Of a stretch of DNA of 64,000 bases, positions 16,111 to 24,911 are shown piece by piece. The notes beneath the pieces were generated by a model, which made no database searches, was not told where the DNA came from, and saw only the letters and a list, made by a program, of their open reading frames with translations. Source of the stretch: JACQFK01 sp964619955 (GTDB taxonomy: Bacteria; Planctomycetota; MHYJ01; JACPRB01). The number at the start of each line of letters is the position of its first letter. Positions within the stretch are counted from its first letter, which is position 1. The DNA lies in the NCBI GenBank assembly GCA_964619955.1, contig CAZUJF010000006.1, positions 62,001 through 126,000 on the forward strand. Direction: 5' to 3'. The position numbers were made by a program, and so were the translations under genes.

Positions 16111-16407
16111 ATGCCTGTGTTTCGTGCGTTTGGATCGCTGTTTGAGGAGCAGCCGCTGTTGGAGGTCCGGGATCTGATGGATCCCGCGGACGTCCGGGTG
16201 GTGCTCTCTGAACGCGAGCTCTTCCTGATCGACCGGGGTTCCGGGAGGCTCGTCCGGGTCGCGCCGTGCTTCGAGAGAGGTGCGGGGCTGCGCCTGGGGT
16301 ACTTCCTCCGGAATCCCCTCGCGCTGGAGGATCAGCTCGCGGTGCTGCGCCAGATGGCGCCGCGCCGGGCTGAGGCATGCACCGTCCCGGGGGGGCGGGG
16401 TGTCTAG
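16111..16407 (+). CDS. Small hypothetical protein
   Basis: A 98-aa protein, MPVFRAFGSLFEEQPLLEV onward, with AAGGAG eight bases before ATG 16111. Beta-like segments (VRVVLSERELFLIDRGSGRLVRV) resemble a small PH/SH3-like barrel, but no family is recognised. It lies 30 bp after the DUF932 gene in the same operon, and is the last gene before the AT-rich island. Confidence 0.6.
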   Translation: MPVFRAFGSLFEEQPLLEVRDLMDPADVRVVLSERELFLIDRGSGRLVRVAPCFERGAGLRLGYFLRNPLALEDQLAVLRQMAPRRAEACTVPGGRGV

Positions 16408-16423
16408 GTCTTAGGTGTCGGCG

Positions 16424-16463
16424 GCCGGGACCCGGAGGGCTTGTTGAAGCCTCCGGGTCCGGC
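16424..16463 (+). terminator. Hairpin after the accessory operon
   Basis: CCGG(G)ACCCGGAGG pairs with CCTCCGGGTCCGG (13 bp with one bulged G) shortly after the last accessory stop codon. No T-run follows, so it may be a factor-dependent terminator or an RNA-stabilising hairpin. Confidence 0.4.
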
Positions 16464-16500
16464 TTGGCGGGGCATTTGTTTCCGCAGGGGCAGGGGCTCG

Positions 16501-16586
16501 TGACCCTGCTCAGCGGGCGCGGGGCTGCCCGGAGGCTGGGCGGGAAGGAGCGGGTGTGGCGTAAGGACGCAGTGATTGGTTTATGA
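16501..16586 (+). pseudogene. Gene fragment with GGKERVWRK
   Basis: The frame ending at 16586 reads ...RRLGGKERVWRKDAVIGL. The related phrase GGKERIWRKETYVG occurs at 24963-25005 on the other side of the AT-rich island. Codons differ mostly at synonymous positions, so these look like two homologous gene remnants rather than a recent DNA repeat. The parent family is not recognised. Confidence 0.35.
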
Positions 16587-16605
16587 AGTTGTGGCTAGTG
16601 TGCTA

Positions 16606-16623
16606 ACATGCGCGTTCGCATGT
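16606..16623. promoter_or_regulatory. Palindrome upstream of the DACNV-like gene
   Basis: ACATGCG (16606-16612) and CGCATGT (16617-16623) form a perfect inverted repeat with a CGTT centre, about 75 bases before ATG 16699, in the first AT-rich sequence of the island. It fits an operator or small hairpin. Confidence 0.4.
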
Positions 16624-16698
16624 GCGCCCATTGTGGGCAACTCGATGTCTTGAGATGATATCTGACGTCGGTGCGGTCGTGATTTACAGATTCACTTG

Positions 16699-17376
16699 AT
16701 GAGAAGAAGAGTCGAACCCACCCCAAAGTCATCGGCAAGGGATCTTGCGCAAACCGTCTATTCAGAACTTGGGAGACGAAGACGGGAGCGTCCTAACCTC
16801 AAGGTTCTGAATGATCTCTTTGAAATGATGTATGGAGCGAGCATTCGGACGGAAGAATCACAACCAATTACATTCAATATAGTCTATCTGAATCCACGCA
16901 ATCCCGATCCCCATCCACCGGGTCGAATAGTCGCTGACCGTTGGAGCTATGCAAAGTTTGCAAGGCCCATCCCCGCAACCATTCCCACTCTGGTCAAGCT
17001 CGCAAAGGCATCAGACACCAGAACGTCATCCCTCGCGGTCTACCCTCACCAGAATTCTCAATGGATGGTCTGGGGTCTTGTCGATCAGCGACACACGAAC
17101 TACGGCTATATGAATTATGAATCAGAGGGGGGCCCAGCGTTCCCGGGGCTTTTCCAGGCCAGCATCGTCGGGGCTGGTCACATTGTCGCATATATCGAGT
17201 TCCAGATAATCGCTGAACTCAACATCGACGTTCTTCGTCGCCATAGCTTTGACATTTCTCTTCTGGCCCAATCCGTCAACTGCTCGAAAATAGAATCGGT
17301 GCATACCGGACAAGGGTCCGAGCAGGAATTGGGGTACGCATGTATGAAGAGCGCTCGCATTGGGACGAAACGTTGA
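16699..17376 (+). CDS. Putative DACNV-type nucleotide sensor domain
   Basis: A 225-aa protein resembling the sensor region of DACNV-type proteins (DisA-related predicted nucleotide sensors found in conflict systems). Recognisable stretches are ARDLAQTVYSELGRR, FNIVYLNPRNPDPHPPGRI, RWSYAKFARPIPATIPTLVK, VDQRHTNYGY and GLFQASIVGAGHIVAYI. The next frame (from ATG 17340, overlapping by 37 bp in the -1 frame) carries a DisA_N/DAC-like domain that is normally in the same chain. So this may be the N-terminal half of a gene broken by a frameshift, or one of two translationally coupled genes. Base composition is AT-richer than the ICE backbone. Confidence 0.6.
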   Translation: MRRRVEPTPKSSARDLAQTVYSELGRRRRERPNLKVLNDLFEMMYGASIRTEESQPITFNIVYLNPRNPDPHPPGRIVADRWSYAKFARPIPATIPTLVKLAKASDTRTSSLAVYPHQNSQWMVWGLVDQRHTNYGYMNYESEGGPAFPGLFQASIVGAGHIVAYIEFQIIAELNIDVLRRHSFDISLLAQSVNCSKIESVHTGQGSEQELGYACMKSARIGTKR

Positions 17377-18044
17377 CCGAACAATGGATTGCATCGTTGC
17401 GCCGCATCTTGCTGCGAATCCAGACTTTCCGACATGGCGGAGCATTATTACTCACTCCCGATAGTTCTCTCCGCCACCTGAACGTGAAATACCCGCTGAA
17501 ATACTATCGACTGTCCTCCGCGCTCCACAAGAATGGGCTGGCAATCATTCGACATTGCCACGCAAGCGATCGGGCAATCAATGAGTACGTAGAGAAAGGA
17601 ATGGGTGTGATGCCCGTCGAGCTCTATCTCGACGAGTCCGTATTTCGTAATGACGCGGATGAAAGCCGCAGTGAGATTGAAGGCTGCATATGGTTTATCT
17701 CCCTTCTGACGAGGGTAGATGGTCTTGTCTTGATGAATCATGGGCTGTCGGTAAACGGATTTGGCGTCGAGGTAACCGCGACCAGAGAACCCTGTGGGGT
17801 GTACGTGGCAGAAGACCTAAGTGGCACAACGAGCAAGCTGCGAAAGGTTGACTACAACCATTTTGGGACAAGACACAGGTCACTGATGCGGTACTGCGCA
17901 TCAGTGCCTAATAGCGTGGCGTTCGTGATTTCACAGGACGGAGCAGTTCGTGTCCTCACGAAGGTGCGTGAGAAGATCGTTATGTGGGAAAACATTAAAC
18001 TGCAGAGCCCAAGCTATGTTTACCGCAAGCTCCGCAAGAGGTGA
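17340..18044 (+). CDS. DisA_N/DAC-like domain protein
   Basis: A 234-aa protein similar to the diadenylate-cyclase fold. The segment VDGLVLMNHGLSVNGFGVEV matches the DGA-motif strand (DGL here), and FGTRHRSLMRYC matches the RHR motif of DisA (about residues 177-188), followed by VAFVISQDGAVRVL. The N-terminal part (GGALLLTPD, YPLKYYRL) continues a DACNV protein from the overlapping upstream frame. The weak DGA motif leaves cyclase activity uncertain; a sensor role is possible. It may be fused by frameshift to the gene at 16699. Confidence 0.6.
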   Translation: MYEERSHWDETLTEQWIASLRRILLRIQTFRHGGALLLTPDSSLRHLNVKYPLKYYRLSSALHKNGLAIIRHCHASDRAINEYVEKGMGVMPVELYLDESVFRNDADESRSEIEGCIWFISLLTRVDGLVLMNHGLSVNGFGVEVTATREPCGVYVAEDLSGTTSKLRKVDYNHFGTRHRSLMRYCASVPNSVAFVISQDGAVRVLTKVREKIVMWENIKLQSPSYVYRKLRKR

Positions 18045-18130
18045 ATGAACCCACAAGCTGCTATCCTCTGGAAACCCTTCCTATGCGAAGGCCAAGCCCT
18101 TCTGCATGAGTGGGGCGGGATCATGAATCA

Positions 18131-18376
18131 TCAGCGCCAGCCCAACCTTGCTTGCCAGCGAAATGAAGCAGAAGGTCTTGCGGCGAGCCGCGCGTAGAGC
18201 CCCCCGGAGATGAGCACCGTCCGGACCCTGCCGCCGCCCTTGCCGAGGACGCTGATGCGGCCCTGGTAGCCTTCCAGGCCCAGGAGTGACTCGCGCGTCA
18301 AACGGCTCGTCGCTTCAATCGAGCGCAGGCTCCGGGAGATGCGATCGCACGTCGCCGCGTAGCAGCGGAAGTTCAA
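18131..18376 (-). pseudogene. Probable recombinase/transposase remnant
   Basis: An 81-codon frame containing LTRESLLGLEGYQGRISVLGKGGGR in pieces, then RTVLISGGLYARLA. This resembles the strand-turn-strand of tyrosine recombinases (V.GKGGK.RTV), but no catalytic Arg box, His-Arg box or Tyr follows. I read it as a decayed fragment in the 428-bp gap between the DAC-like and GTPase operons, marking past recombination here. The gap holds nothing else I can support. Confidence 0.3.
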
Positions 18377-18471
18377 CCAAGATGAGGTTCCAGTCCGCTG
18401 GCGCTTTACGCTCGATCGCGCCCGCGAGAGGATGCGCAGGGTCTACCCACGAATAGAAGATTGCCGGACCA

Positions 18472-21400
18472 CTAGTCTTCCGAACCGAAGAAGAAATTAA
18501 GGAGGCCTTTTGCTTTTTGCTTCTTCGGCTCCAGCAGCTGGCGGCATGGTTCGAGCAAGGCGAACATGAAAGCCGCGGCGTTCCTCACCGCGAGAGGTTG
18601 ATTGCCTTGGGCGTCAGTCTCCGCCTTTTTGTTTATCTTGTCGGAAACTCCGCGGAGAACCATTGAAAGATGAATGCCGTCATCCTGCATCGCCTTCAGA
18701 AAACCGTAAGCCTCCATATCCACGACTTGAGTGTCGTTGTAGGATTGCTTTATGCGCTGGTAAAAATGGGCAGTCTGTTCGGTCGAAGCAAGGACGACCT
18801 CGCCTGACGCGAAGACCGCGGGACTGGCCTTTGGCGGCCGCGTCATACCGGCGTGATCAGCAGGCTGCCAAGTGGTCTCCGAGATGCGGATTCCAAGTTG
18901 TACCAAGGCGTTATCGGTCTCCTTCAACGCCGGACGCGCCCTGACCCCGTTTTCCTCCTCCTTGCCTCCCTCGAAATAGTACACTTTGGTGCTGAAAACG
19001 ACGTCACCGATGTCGCTGTCCTTCACCCCACCGCAAACGCCCGTGAAGAACGCCAACCGCGGCTTGATTCCAGATTTCAGAAAGCGATGGCTCGCTCCCT
19101 GCGCGACCAGATTGCCGGCGCCGCTCGTGACGACATAGATCTCAAAATGCGGATTATCTTTCGGCCAGACGGCTACATCAGCTTGGAGATCCGGGTCGTA
19201 AGCCACCGTGGGAAGATAATCGATTACTGCCGACCGCTCCAGCGGGAGCGCCGTCAAGATCAATACTTTGTGCAGCCTCAATTCTGACGCCGCTGGTTTG
19301 TGCGGATAGGCACGGGCGATCTGATATTTGTGCCTGATTCTTTCATGCACGGGAACGACATCCGTGCGGCTGTAATCCACAGCCGTGTCGCGGATGATCA
19401 TGGCTGACTCAGGGAAATCAACCGAGGCGAGGAAATCGGCAATGGCGTCAGCGGCATCGGGATTGAGGCGCGTGTACTGAGTGCGCGTGAAAAGGTCGAC
19501 CAACCATCTTTGGAAGTCCGCGTCGGTCAGAAATGAAAACTGGCGGAAGACGTCTATACCTGCCTGGACGGCGATCGCGGCGGGAACCTTGGACAGCCAC
19601 GCCACCATGGAACGTCCTTCGAGCCAATGGTGGAATACCTCGGGATTTCTGACTCTCACCGAACGCCCTGCTTCCACTTCAGCGCGCATCCATGCCTCAA
19701 ATCCGCGGATCGCTGGGACTCTTGCGCTTTCCGGCAGGCTGGCGATGAAGGCGACGGGATTCTCGAACTCGATGAGCAGGCTCGGATCGCGCTCAACGCT
19801 AGACTGGCTAAGTGCGATTGAGCCGGCGTCGGCGGAGCCTGTTTCATTCAGCACGGCAAGGATGCGTGAGCGTAGCTCGCCGGCCAGAGGCCCGGCGCCC
19901 GAAGTCACAGCTCGCTGGAGAATCCTGCTGGCGTGGAGGCATCCCGCCGGCAACGTGGCCAAAGGCGAGGTTTGATCCCGCCCCATCGCGCCGCCCACGA
20001 ACTCGACCAGCGAAGGAGCTCCCGACGCGCAGGCGGCGCCCGCTAGGACTCGAAAACCAAGAAGCGACTCGAGCACCAGTAGACCGGCGTTGGCCAATCC
20101 GGCGACATCCAAGTGCCTTGCAATTGCGTCTTCGGGCGGAAGTGACTTGGCCAGGCAGACGGCGTGCAGACGCATCCACTTTCGTTTGGCGGCTAGATTC
20201 GCGAGGTTCCCCGCGAGGGCAATTCCGAGTGCCGCCGGAAGATTCTCAATGATCTGGGTTTCGGCCTGCGTCGTCGACGGCAATGTTTCGGCGACGATCT
20301 CGAGAACCGTGGGAGAAGCGGAAAGCTCGACAAGCCTTTTGACTCCTGCCGCATCGAGCTTCGTGCCCGCAAGCCGCAGCCAATTGGTGAAAGGCAAGCT
20401 CCACCAGTTCAACGGCTCCGCCGCCGCTGCTTCAAGCAATGCGAAGTCCGCCCCTCCGAGAGGACTCGCAGAACCACGCGTAGTCATTGAAGCCTGCATT
20501 GCCCGCCTAAGCTCGGGAATGAGCTCGGGCAACGAGTCGGCCTCAAGGTTTCGGAGCAACGATAGTTCCTCGGCGGCGGCTGCCTCGACTAGCGAACAAA
20601 GCCGCCCGAAGAGCTTGGCGCGGTGGGGCTTTGACGCGGCCGTGATCCGCGAGAATTTGGCCGATATATTTACCGCCTTTCGCGCTTCAGCGAAAGAAAG
20701 GGTCGGGAGCCGGTTGAGCATATCGGCGAATGACGCGATCAGACTTAGGCGGGCGAATTGCGGTAGCTCGATCGCGAAGTCACGAAGCGCTTGGTCGAAC
20801 TGCGCTCCGTCCCCGGAGCCCGCCAGCCAGGATTCCGCCGGCGTAATCGGAAGCGGCACGGCGTCACTCGGAGTCACAACCGGCGCGCTCGGCCATCGGC
20901 CCGCCAAATCAGGCAAAGTGATGATGAGAGTAGGCTCTGTCGCGGTGTGGTGCTCCGGCGCGAACAGAAAGTGAAACGAGAAGTTCTCGCGGAGCCCAGG
21001 AGGGAGCTGGGCCCATAGAGTCGCCACGGTGGGGAGATAAGGCTCCGCCGAATTCCACAGTAAGGGTAGTCTTGTGTCCGGAGCACAGAGAAGGCGGGCC
21101 AGGCTGAAACGCGCACTCGCATGTCGCGCATCCGGCTTCGCAGCCAGATCCGCATCGGGAATCTCTAGCGGCGCTGGAGGTGTCGCGTGCGGACCGAGCC
21201 CAGAAGGCAGCACCGAAAAAAGAAGATCGAGATTGTTGAGCCCGCCGAGGTCCGCCAGCGGTATATACGCGGCGTAGGTCCGCACCATGCCGGCGCGGCG
21301 AACCGTGGGGTCGGGCTGCATGCGTATGAAGACATAATGTCCGTCCAGGGCGAACCCGCTCACGACCGGCCCCCAGTCGGCACCGACAGGCGGATCCCCT

Positions 21401-21510
21401 GGCCGGTCCGTCAGGATAGTCAGTTTGGCCGCAAATTCCGCGTTCCCCGAAAAGGCCAGCAGGCCGTGGCCATTGTTCTGTTCGCCGAACACCGCATAGT
21501 GTATCCGCAT
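18472..21510 (-). CDS. GAP1-like GTPase-associated protein with nucleosidase domain
   Basis: A 1012-aa protein. The N-terminus (MRIHYAVFGEQNNGHGLL, GFALDGHYVFIRMQPDP, RTYAAYIPLADL) fits the GAP1 N-terminal domain named for GTPase-associated conflict systems; a long helical middle follows (about 230-700). The C-terminal ~260 residues (about 745-1000) are a PNP/UDP-phosphorylase (nucleoside phosphorylase/MTAN-like) domain: HKVLILTALPLERSAV, AFFTGVCGGVKDSDIGDVV, QVVDMEAYGFLKA (the substrate-binding MEAYG-type Glu) and LRGVSDKIN. It is probably the effector, cleaving nucleosides or NAD-like molecules. Last of four coupled genes; starts 3 bp after the upstream stop. Confidence 0.75.
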   Translation of the reverse strand: MRIHYAVFGEQNNGHGLLAFSGNAEFAAKLTILTDRPGDPPVGADWGPVVSGFALDGHYVFIRMQPDPTVRRAGMVRTYAAYIPLADLGGLNNLDLLFSVLPSGLGPHATPPAPLEIPDADLAAKPDARHASARFSLARLLCAPDTRLPLLWNSAEPYLPTVATLWAQLPPGLRENFSFHFLFAPEHHTATEPTLIITLPDLAGRWPSAPVVTPSDAVPLPITPAESWLAGSGDGAQFDQALRDFAIELPQFARLSLIASFADMLNRLPTLSFAEARKAVNISAKFSRITAASKPHRAKLFGRLCSLVEAAAAEELSLLRNLEADSLPELIPELRRAMQASMTTRGSASPLGGADFALLEAAAAEPLNWWSLPFTNWLRLAGTKLDAAGVKRLVELSASPTVLEIVAETLPSTTQAETQIIENLPAALGIALAGNLANLAAKRKWMRLHAVCLAKSLPPEDAIARHLDVAGLANAGLLVLESLLGFRVLAGAACASGAPSLVEFVGGAMGRDQTSPLATLPAGCLHASRILQRAVTSGAGPLAGELRSRILAVLNETGSADAGSIALSQSSVERDPSLLIEFENPVAFIASLPESARVPAIRGFEAWMRAEVEAGRSVRVRNPEVFHHWLEGRSMVAWLSKVPAAIAVQAGIDVFRQFSFLTDADFQRWLVDLFTRTQYTRLNPDAADAIADFLASVDFPESAMIIRDTAVDYSRTDVVPVHERIRHKYQIARAYPHKPAASELRLHKVLILTALPLERSAVIDYLPTVAYDPDLQADVAVWPKDNPHFEIYVVTSGAGNLVAQGASHRFLKSGIKPRLAFFTGVCGGVKDSDIGDVVFSTKVYYFEGGKEEENGVRARPALKETDNALVQLGIRISETTWQPADHAGMTRPPKASPAVFASGEVVLASTEQTAHFYQRIKQSYNDTQVVDMEAYGFLKAMQDDGIHLSMVLRGVSDKINKKAETDAQGNQPLAVRNAAAFMFALLEPCRQLLEPKKQKAKGLLNFFFGSED

Positions 21511-21513
21511 ACG

Positions 21514-22383
21514 CTAGCGCGGCTGTATCAGCCAGCTGATGGGGAGGGTCAAATCGCGTTCCTTTTGATCCGCGCTTACGACGATGTACCCGACGTTCTC
21601 GGCGCCCTTGCGCGCGAACGCCTCATCGGGGGTGTCCGCGGGGAGGGCCTTCTCAGTGGAGGTAAGCCCCCACACCCGCACGGATTCAGGGTTCCAGTTC
21701 GCCTCCAGGAACCGGCTCAGGAGAGGAGCGCGAATGGCAAGCAGCTCATCCGGCGCTATGCTTCGTTCGGATTCCGGAAGCTCGTCCCAGCACGACAACA
21801 TTACAGCTAGCCGCGGGGCACCAACGCGGTGGCGAAGCGACGCACCCCGGACGAAAAGCAATCGTTGCAGCATCTCAATGGCATTGGTTTCCGTTACGGC
21901 ACCGGCAGGTGGCGGCTCAGGTTTTGCATCGCTTTTCGCCTCCGCACGCGGCCCGGAGTCCACGGGATGTGTTATGAAGTTTTTCACCGCGCGGACATTG
22001 TCGATGCGCAGGAATAGGAGCCAGCTGTCCGCCTGTTGGGCCCTCTCGACCCAAAGCGCGGGGAGCAGGTTGCTGTTGGACATGCGCCGCAACTGCTCGC
22101 CATCGTAGTCCGCAAACTTCAGCTCATATTGGCGGCCGGCCGAGTCGACGAGGGCGAAGTCCGTCGTGACGAAGGTGTTTGAACTGGTATGGTTCGGCTG
22201 GAGGCCTTGCGACAACCGGTCGACGTCGCGTTCGATCGCCGTGATGTCGCCCACCGATTTGTGCAACTTCAGATCCCCCGGCTTGTGCTCGAATCGTTGA
22301 AAGACCTGCCCCCGATACGTGGATTTCCCCGAATCCGGCCCGCCGAGGACCAACAGCCGTGGAGTGGTCGCCGCCGCGCTCAT
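21514..22383 (-). CDS. Double-GTPase family protein (DO-GTPase1-like)
   Basis: A 289-aa NTPase. The P-loop is LLVLGGPDSGKST (about residues 9-21), and KFADYDGEQL (about 100) is a candidate Walker B/switch region. NVRAVKNF precedes a helical insert, and LAVMLSCWDELP (about 195) is in the position of a base-specificity strand. Start ATG 22383 is chosen because it overlaps the upstream stop (ATGA); upstream codons are unlike the family. It lies between a second GTPase and GAP1, the order expected for DO-GTPase conflict systems. Confidence 0.75.
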   Translation of the reverse strand: MSAAATTPRLLVLGGPDSGKSTYRGQVFQRFEHKPGDLKLHKSVGDITAIERDVDRLSQGLQPNHTSSNTFVTTDFALVDSAGRQYELKFADYDGEQLRRMSNSNLLPALWVERAQQADSWLLFLRIDNVRAVKNFITHPVDSGPRAEAKSDAKPEPPPAGAVTETNAIEMLQRLLFVRGASLRHRVGAPRLAVMLSCWDELPESERSIAPDELLAIRAPLLSRFLEANWNPESVRVWGLTSTEKALPADTPDEAFARKGAENVGYIVVSADQKERDLTLPISWLIQPR

Positions 22384-23330
22384 GAAATGACACCTCGAAA
22401 GGCGAGAAAGGCGGACGCGGGGGCCGCGACCGCTTGGGGACGCGGCGGTCTCGGGGTCTGCTGCAAGAGAGCCCCAAGTAGATTTACGCATGCCGCGTCT
22501 TGGACGTGGAGGTTCATCGAAGGATGCTCGCCGAACAATTCAGTGAGCCTGGCGCGCACGGGAGCTTCGACGTCTCCGTCGCATCGGCCGTCGCTCTTCG
22601 TCCATACCGCAATTACAGGACGGCCGCGAAGGCTATCGCTCAACCGCCGGGCGAGCGTGAGCGTAGTATTTCGGATCCGGCCGACATCTGGTCCGGCCAG
22701 ACCCTCGCGATCAACTACAAAGACAAAATGGGTCGCGTTGTCAGCAATCCAGCGCGCGCCCGCCGCGTTATCAGCGGCCTCATTCGACAGCCAGCGCGTG
22801 AACCACTCGCCCGGTGCGTCGGTGAAAAGCAGGTCGCGCACCATCTCGCCGCCACGCCTAAACGCAAGATGCAGGAGGCTCGGGGTGCGCTGGCCGGTAT
22901 CGGGAGTGTGCGGTGGAAACATACCTCCGTGTGGAGATGGCCATGTCGTGTGGTCCTTGAGCTGGCTCCAGCCTTGCAAGGTGAATGAGCCGGCGAAGTT
23001 GTAGCTGTCGACGACGCCTTTCGTCGCAAAGTGGGCGAATATCGCGGTCAACAGGCCGGTTTTGCCCGCGTTGAACGGGCCGATCAGCCCTACCAAGCGC
23101 GCCGGGCCGCGGGAGGAGGCGAGAGTCATATCCGCCAGCCCGAGGCCGCGTCCGGTCCAGGGCAAGCGAAGGCCCGATCCATCATCGGGCGTCTCTGTGG
23201 AGGATTCAGCTCCGGAGGCCGGTTCAGTTCCAATCTGAAAATACGGACAGGTTCGGAAATCGCGGGTGCCCATCTCGCACGGCATGCCGGCTGGGACGTC
23301 GCAGTCCGGACGTTTGCACGTGCCGCTCAC
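22380..23330 (-). CDS. Double-GTPase family protein (DO-GTPase2-like)
   Basis: A 316-aa GTPase. A short N-terminal Cys cluster (SGTCKRPDCDVPAGMPCEM ... RTCPYFQ) may bind zinc and contact the partner. The GTPase core has P-loop LIGPFNAGKTGLL (about 80-92), switch II-like LLFTDAPGEWF (about 166) and the specificity strand IAVWTKSDG (about 255), a good NKxD-like TKSD. Start GTG 23330 overlaps the upstream stop as GTGA; the longer frame to 23477 runs through the upstream gene. Part of the four-gene GASH/GTPase/GAP1 operon. Confidence 0.75.
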   Translation of the reverse strand: MSGTCKRPDCDVPAGMPCEMGTRDFRTCPYFQIGTEPASGAESSTETPDDGSGLRLPWTGRGLGLADMTLASSRGPARLVGLIGPFNAGKTGLLTAIFAHFATKGVVDSYNFAGSFTLQGWSQLKDHTTWPSPHGGMFPPHTPDTGQRTPSLLHLAFRRGGEMVRDLLFTDAPGEWFTRWLSNEAADNAAGARWIADNATHFVFVVDREGLAGPDVGRIRNTTLTLARRLSDSLRGRPVIAVWTKSDGRCDGDVEAPVRARLTELFGEHPSMNLHVQDAACVNLLGALLQQTPRPPRPQAVAAPASAFLAFRGVIS

Positions 23331-24541
23331 GATGCGCGCGCAAGCAACTTGCGGATCTGCAACTCGCGGTAGAGTTTGACAGCAACCTCGGCCAACGGTT
23401 CCTCGTGCTCGTCTGAGACTCCGGTCTGCTCCATAAAGTCTCCGGCTCCGAGTCCGCGTGCGGAGCAGTCGAGCCAAGAACGTCGCCCCTGCGCCGGAAG
23501 CTTGTCCGTGGCGATGGCCATACCCTCAGGCAAGGAGGCTACCTTGGGGCCTAGGGTCTTGAGAAGTTCGGAGAGCCGCGCGCGCCCAGGAGCCAGCTCA
23601 GTCATCAGTTCGCGAAGAAAGAACTCAACGCTGGGTGGTGCCAGCTTCGTGACCATGCGGCTCACGTCGAGGACGGCATGCAGAGTGAGGTCGATGGGGT
23701 TGAGAGAGCGAAATCCCGCTCGAGCCGAAGGCGAGTATTGGCTTGTCCGAATCCAAAGCAGTTCGGTCTTGGCGTCGCGCATCGCCAAGCGCTCGAGGCT
23801 CGCGGACCAGCCCGCCACGATCTCGCGAAGCGCTTCCTGTATATCCTCCGCGTAGCCCTTGGCGCCCGATTGGACCGCGGTGTATACGGCCTCGGCTGCA
23901 CGCGGCGCGAATTCGTACGCCCACGGAGTCGCCGCATTAGGCCAATGAGGGTTGGGCGTGGGGTACGGCTTGCTGTCCTTGTCGGTGGGCCCCGAGGCCC
24001 TCCCGAACGCAGCAGCCAATTCTTCCTTGTTGACCCGAGCGCTTTTCAGCTTCCCGACGAGCTGTGGCAGCGACATGTCGACCGGGTTAACCCATGCGCC
24101 GTTCAACTCTTCCGCTACACCGGACTCCCAGTTGGCCAGCATCGCAGCGATGGGGCTCTTCGCTTTGTCCTCCTGCGAAACCGATCCGAGATTGCGGGCA
24201 ATCAGGGTCATCGCGAAACGCAGATCCGGGCTTTCCGTCGCGGCGATTTCGATGGCGCGTAGCAGGACCGCGCGGTGAACCTGTACCGGGGCTGCGCCCG
24301 TCTTGTTCGTCATCGTGCGCCACTTAGTGGCAATGACTTCTCCGACTTTCGTGTGGACGGGGTCGCTCGCAGGTACGCGCTCATCCAGGCCGACAAGGGC
24401 GCAACGATAAGCCAAGAGCGGGTCGCATGCGATCTCCTTGGAGAGCGCCTCGGCCGCAGAATCCAATAGCTTCAGTTTCTCGTCATCCTCGCCGATCGGA
24501 AGGAGATTTGCGGATAGAAAGCCGGAGAGAATGTTATTCAT
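23327..24541 (-). CDS. GTPase-associated helical protein (GASH-like)
   Basis: A 404-aa, almost entirely helical protein (MNNILSGFLSANLLPIGEDD, LDSAAEALSKEIACDPLLAY, HRAVLLRAIEIAATE, MTLIARNLGSVSQEDK). This and its place as first gene before two GTPases and GAP1 fit the GTPase-associated system helical (GASH) family. Its probable role is a scaffold or GTPase regulator. It ends WDCS..EEPLAEVAVKLYRELQIR, a C-terminal helix. First gene of the operon; 594 bp of gene-poor sequence lie upstream. Confidence 0.65.
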   Translation of the reverse strand: MNNILSGFLSANLLPIGEDDEKLKLLDSAAEALSKEIACDPLLAYRCALVGLDERVPASDPVHTKVGEVIATKWRTMTNKTGAAPVQVHRAVLLRAIEIAATESPDLRFAMTLIARNLGSVSQEDKAKSPIAAMLANWESGVAEELNGAWVNPVDMSLPQLVGKLKSARVNKEELAAAFGRASGPTDKDSKPYPTPNPHWPNAATPWAYEFAPRAAEAVYTAVQSGAKGYAEDIQEALREIVAGWSASLERLAMRDAKTELLWIRTSQYSPSARAGFRSLNPIDLTLHAVLDVSRMVTKLAPPSVEFFLRELMTELAPGRARLSELLKTLGPKVASLPEGMAIATDKLPAQGRRSWLDCSARGLGAGDFMEQTGVSDEHEEPLAEVAVKLYRELQIRKLLARAS

Positions 24542-24911
24542 GGATTAGGTTTGTCCGAACGGTGGCGCGCCTGGGGGTTTCGACCTGAGACATGGTATTT
24601 GAGCACTTTCGTCCCGTCATTGTCGAGCCTACGCTGCATATCGGTCAAGCGGAATCGGCCATTGGATTTCAGTGTCCCCCCCCCCGGGGGGAAGCCCCTT
24701 GAGCGCTCAAGCATAGATCCCGGATCTCGGACTTCGCCCTGATTTGTTTCGCGCCCTCCGGGCGCGTCCGTGCTGCCAGGAGGAACCAGCCCCCCCACCT
24801 CGCTCTACCCCTCCGACCTTCCCATCTCCACCACCCATGACGCCTTTGGGTCCTCTCGATTCCGCTACTTTTCCCCCTTAGAACGCCTTATTCTTAGCCC
24901 TCGCTAACTCT
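24542..24911. other. Gene-poor gap upstream of the GTPase operon
   Basis: No gene is supported. There is a C-run/G-run hairpin (CCCCCCCCCC GGGGGG near 24673-24689) and otherwise unremarkable sequence. The promoter of the leftward GASH operon should be here, but I cannot place it with confidence. Confidence 0.35.

Noticed and set aside
20090..20974. 294-codon open frame on the + strand inside the GAP1 gene
   Set aside because: Antisense to GAP1, with no family features; the GAP1 frame is coupled to its operon.
24673..24689. C-run/G-run hairpin as a terminator
   Set aside because: No T-run on either strand and no gene ending nearby in the right direction.
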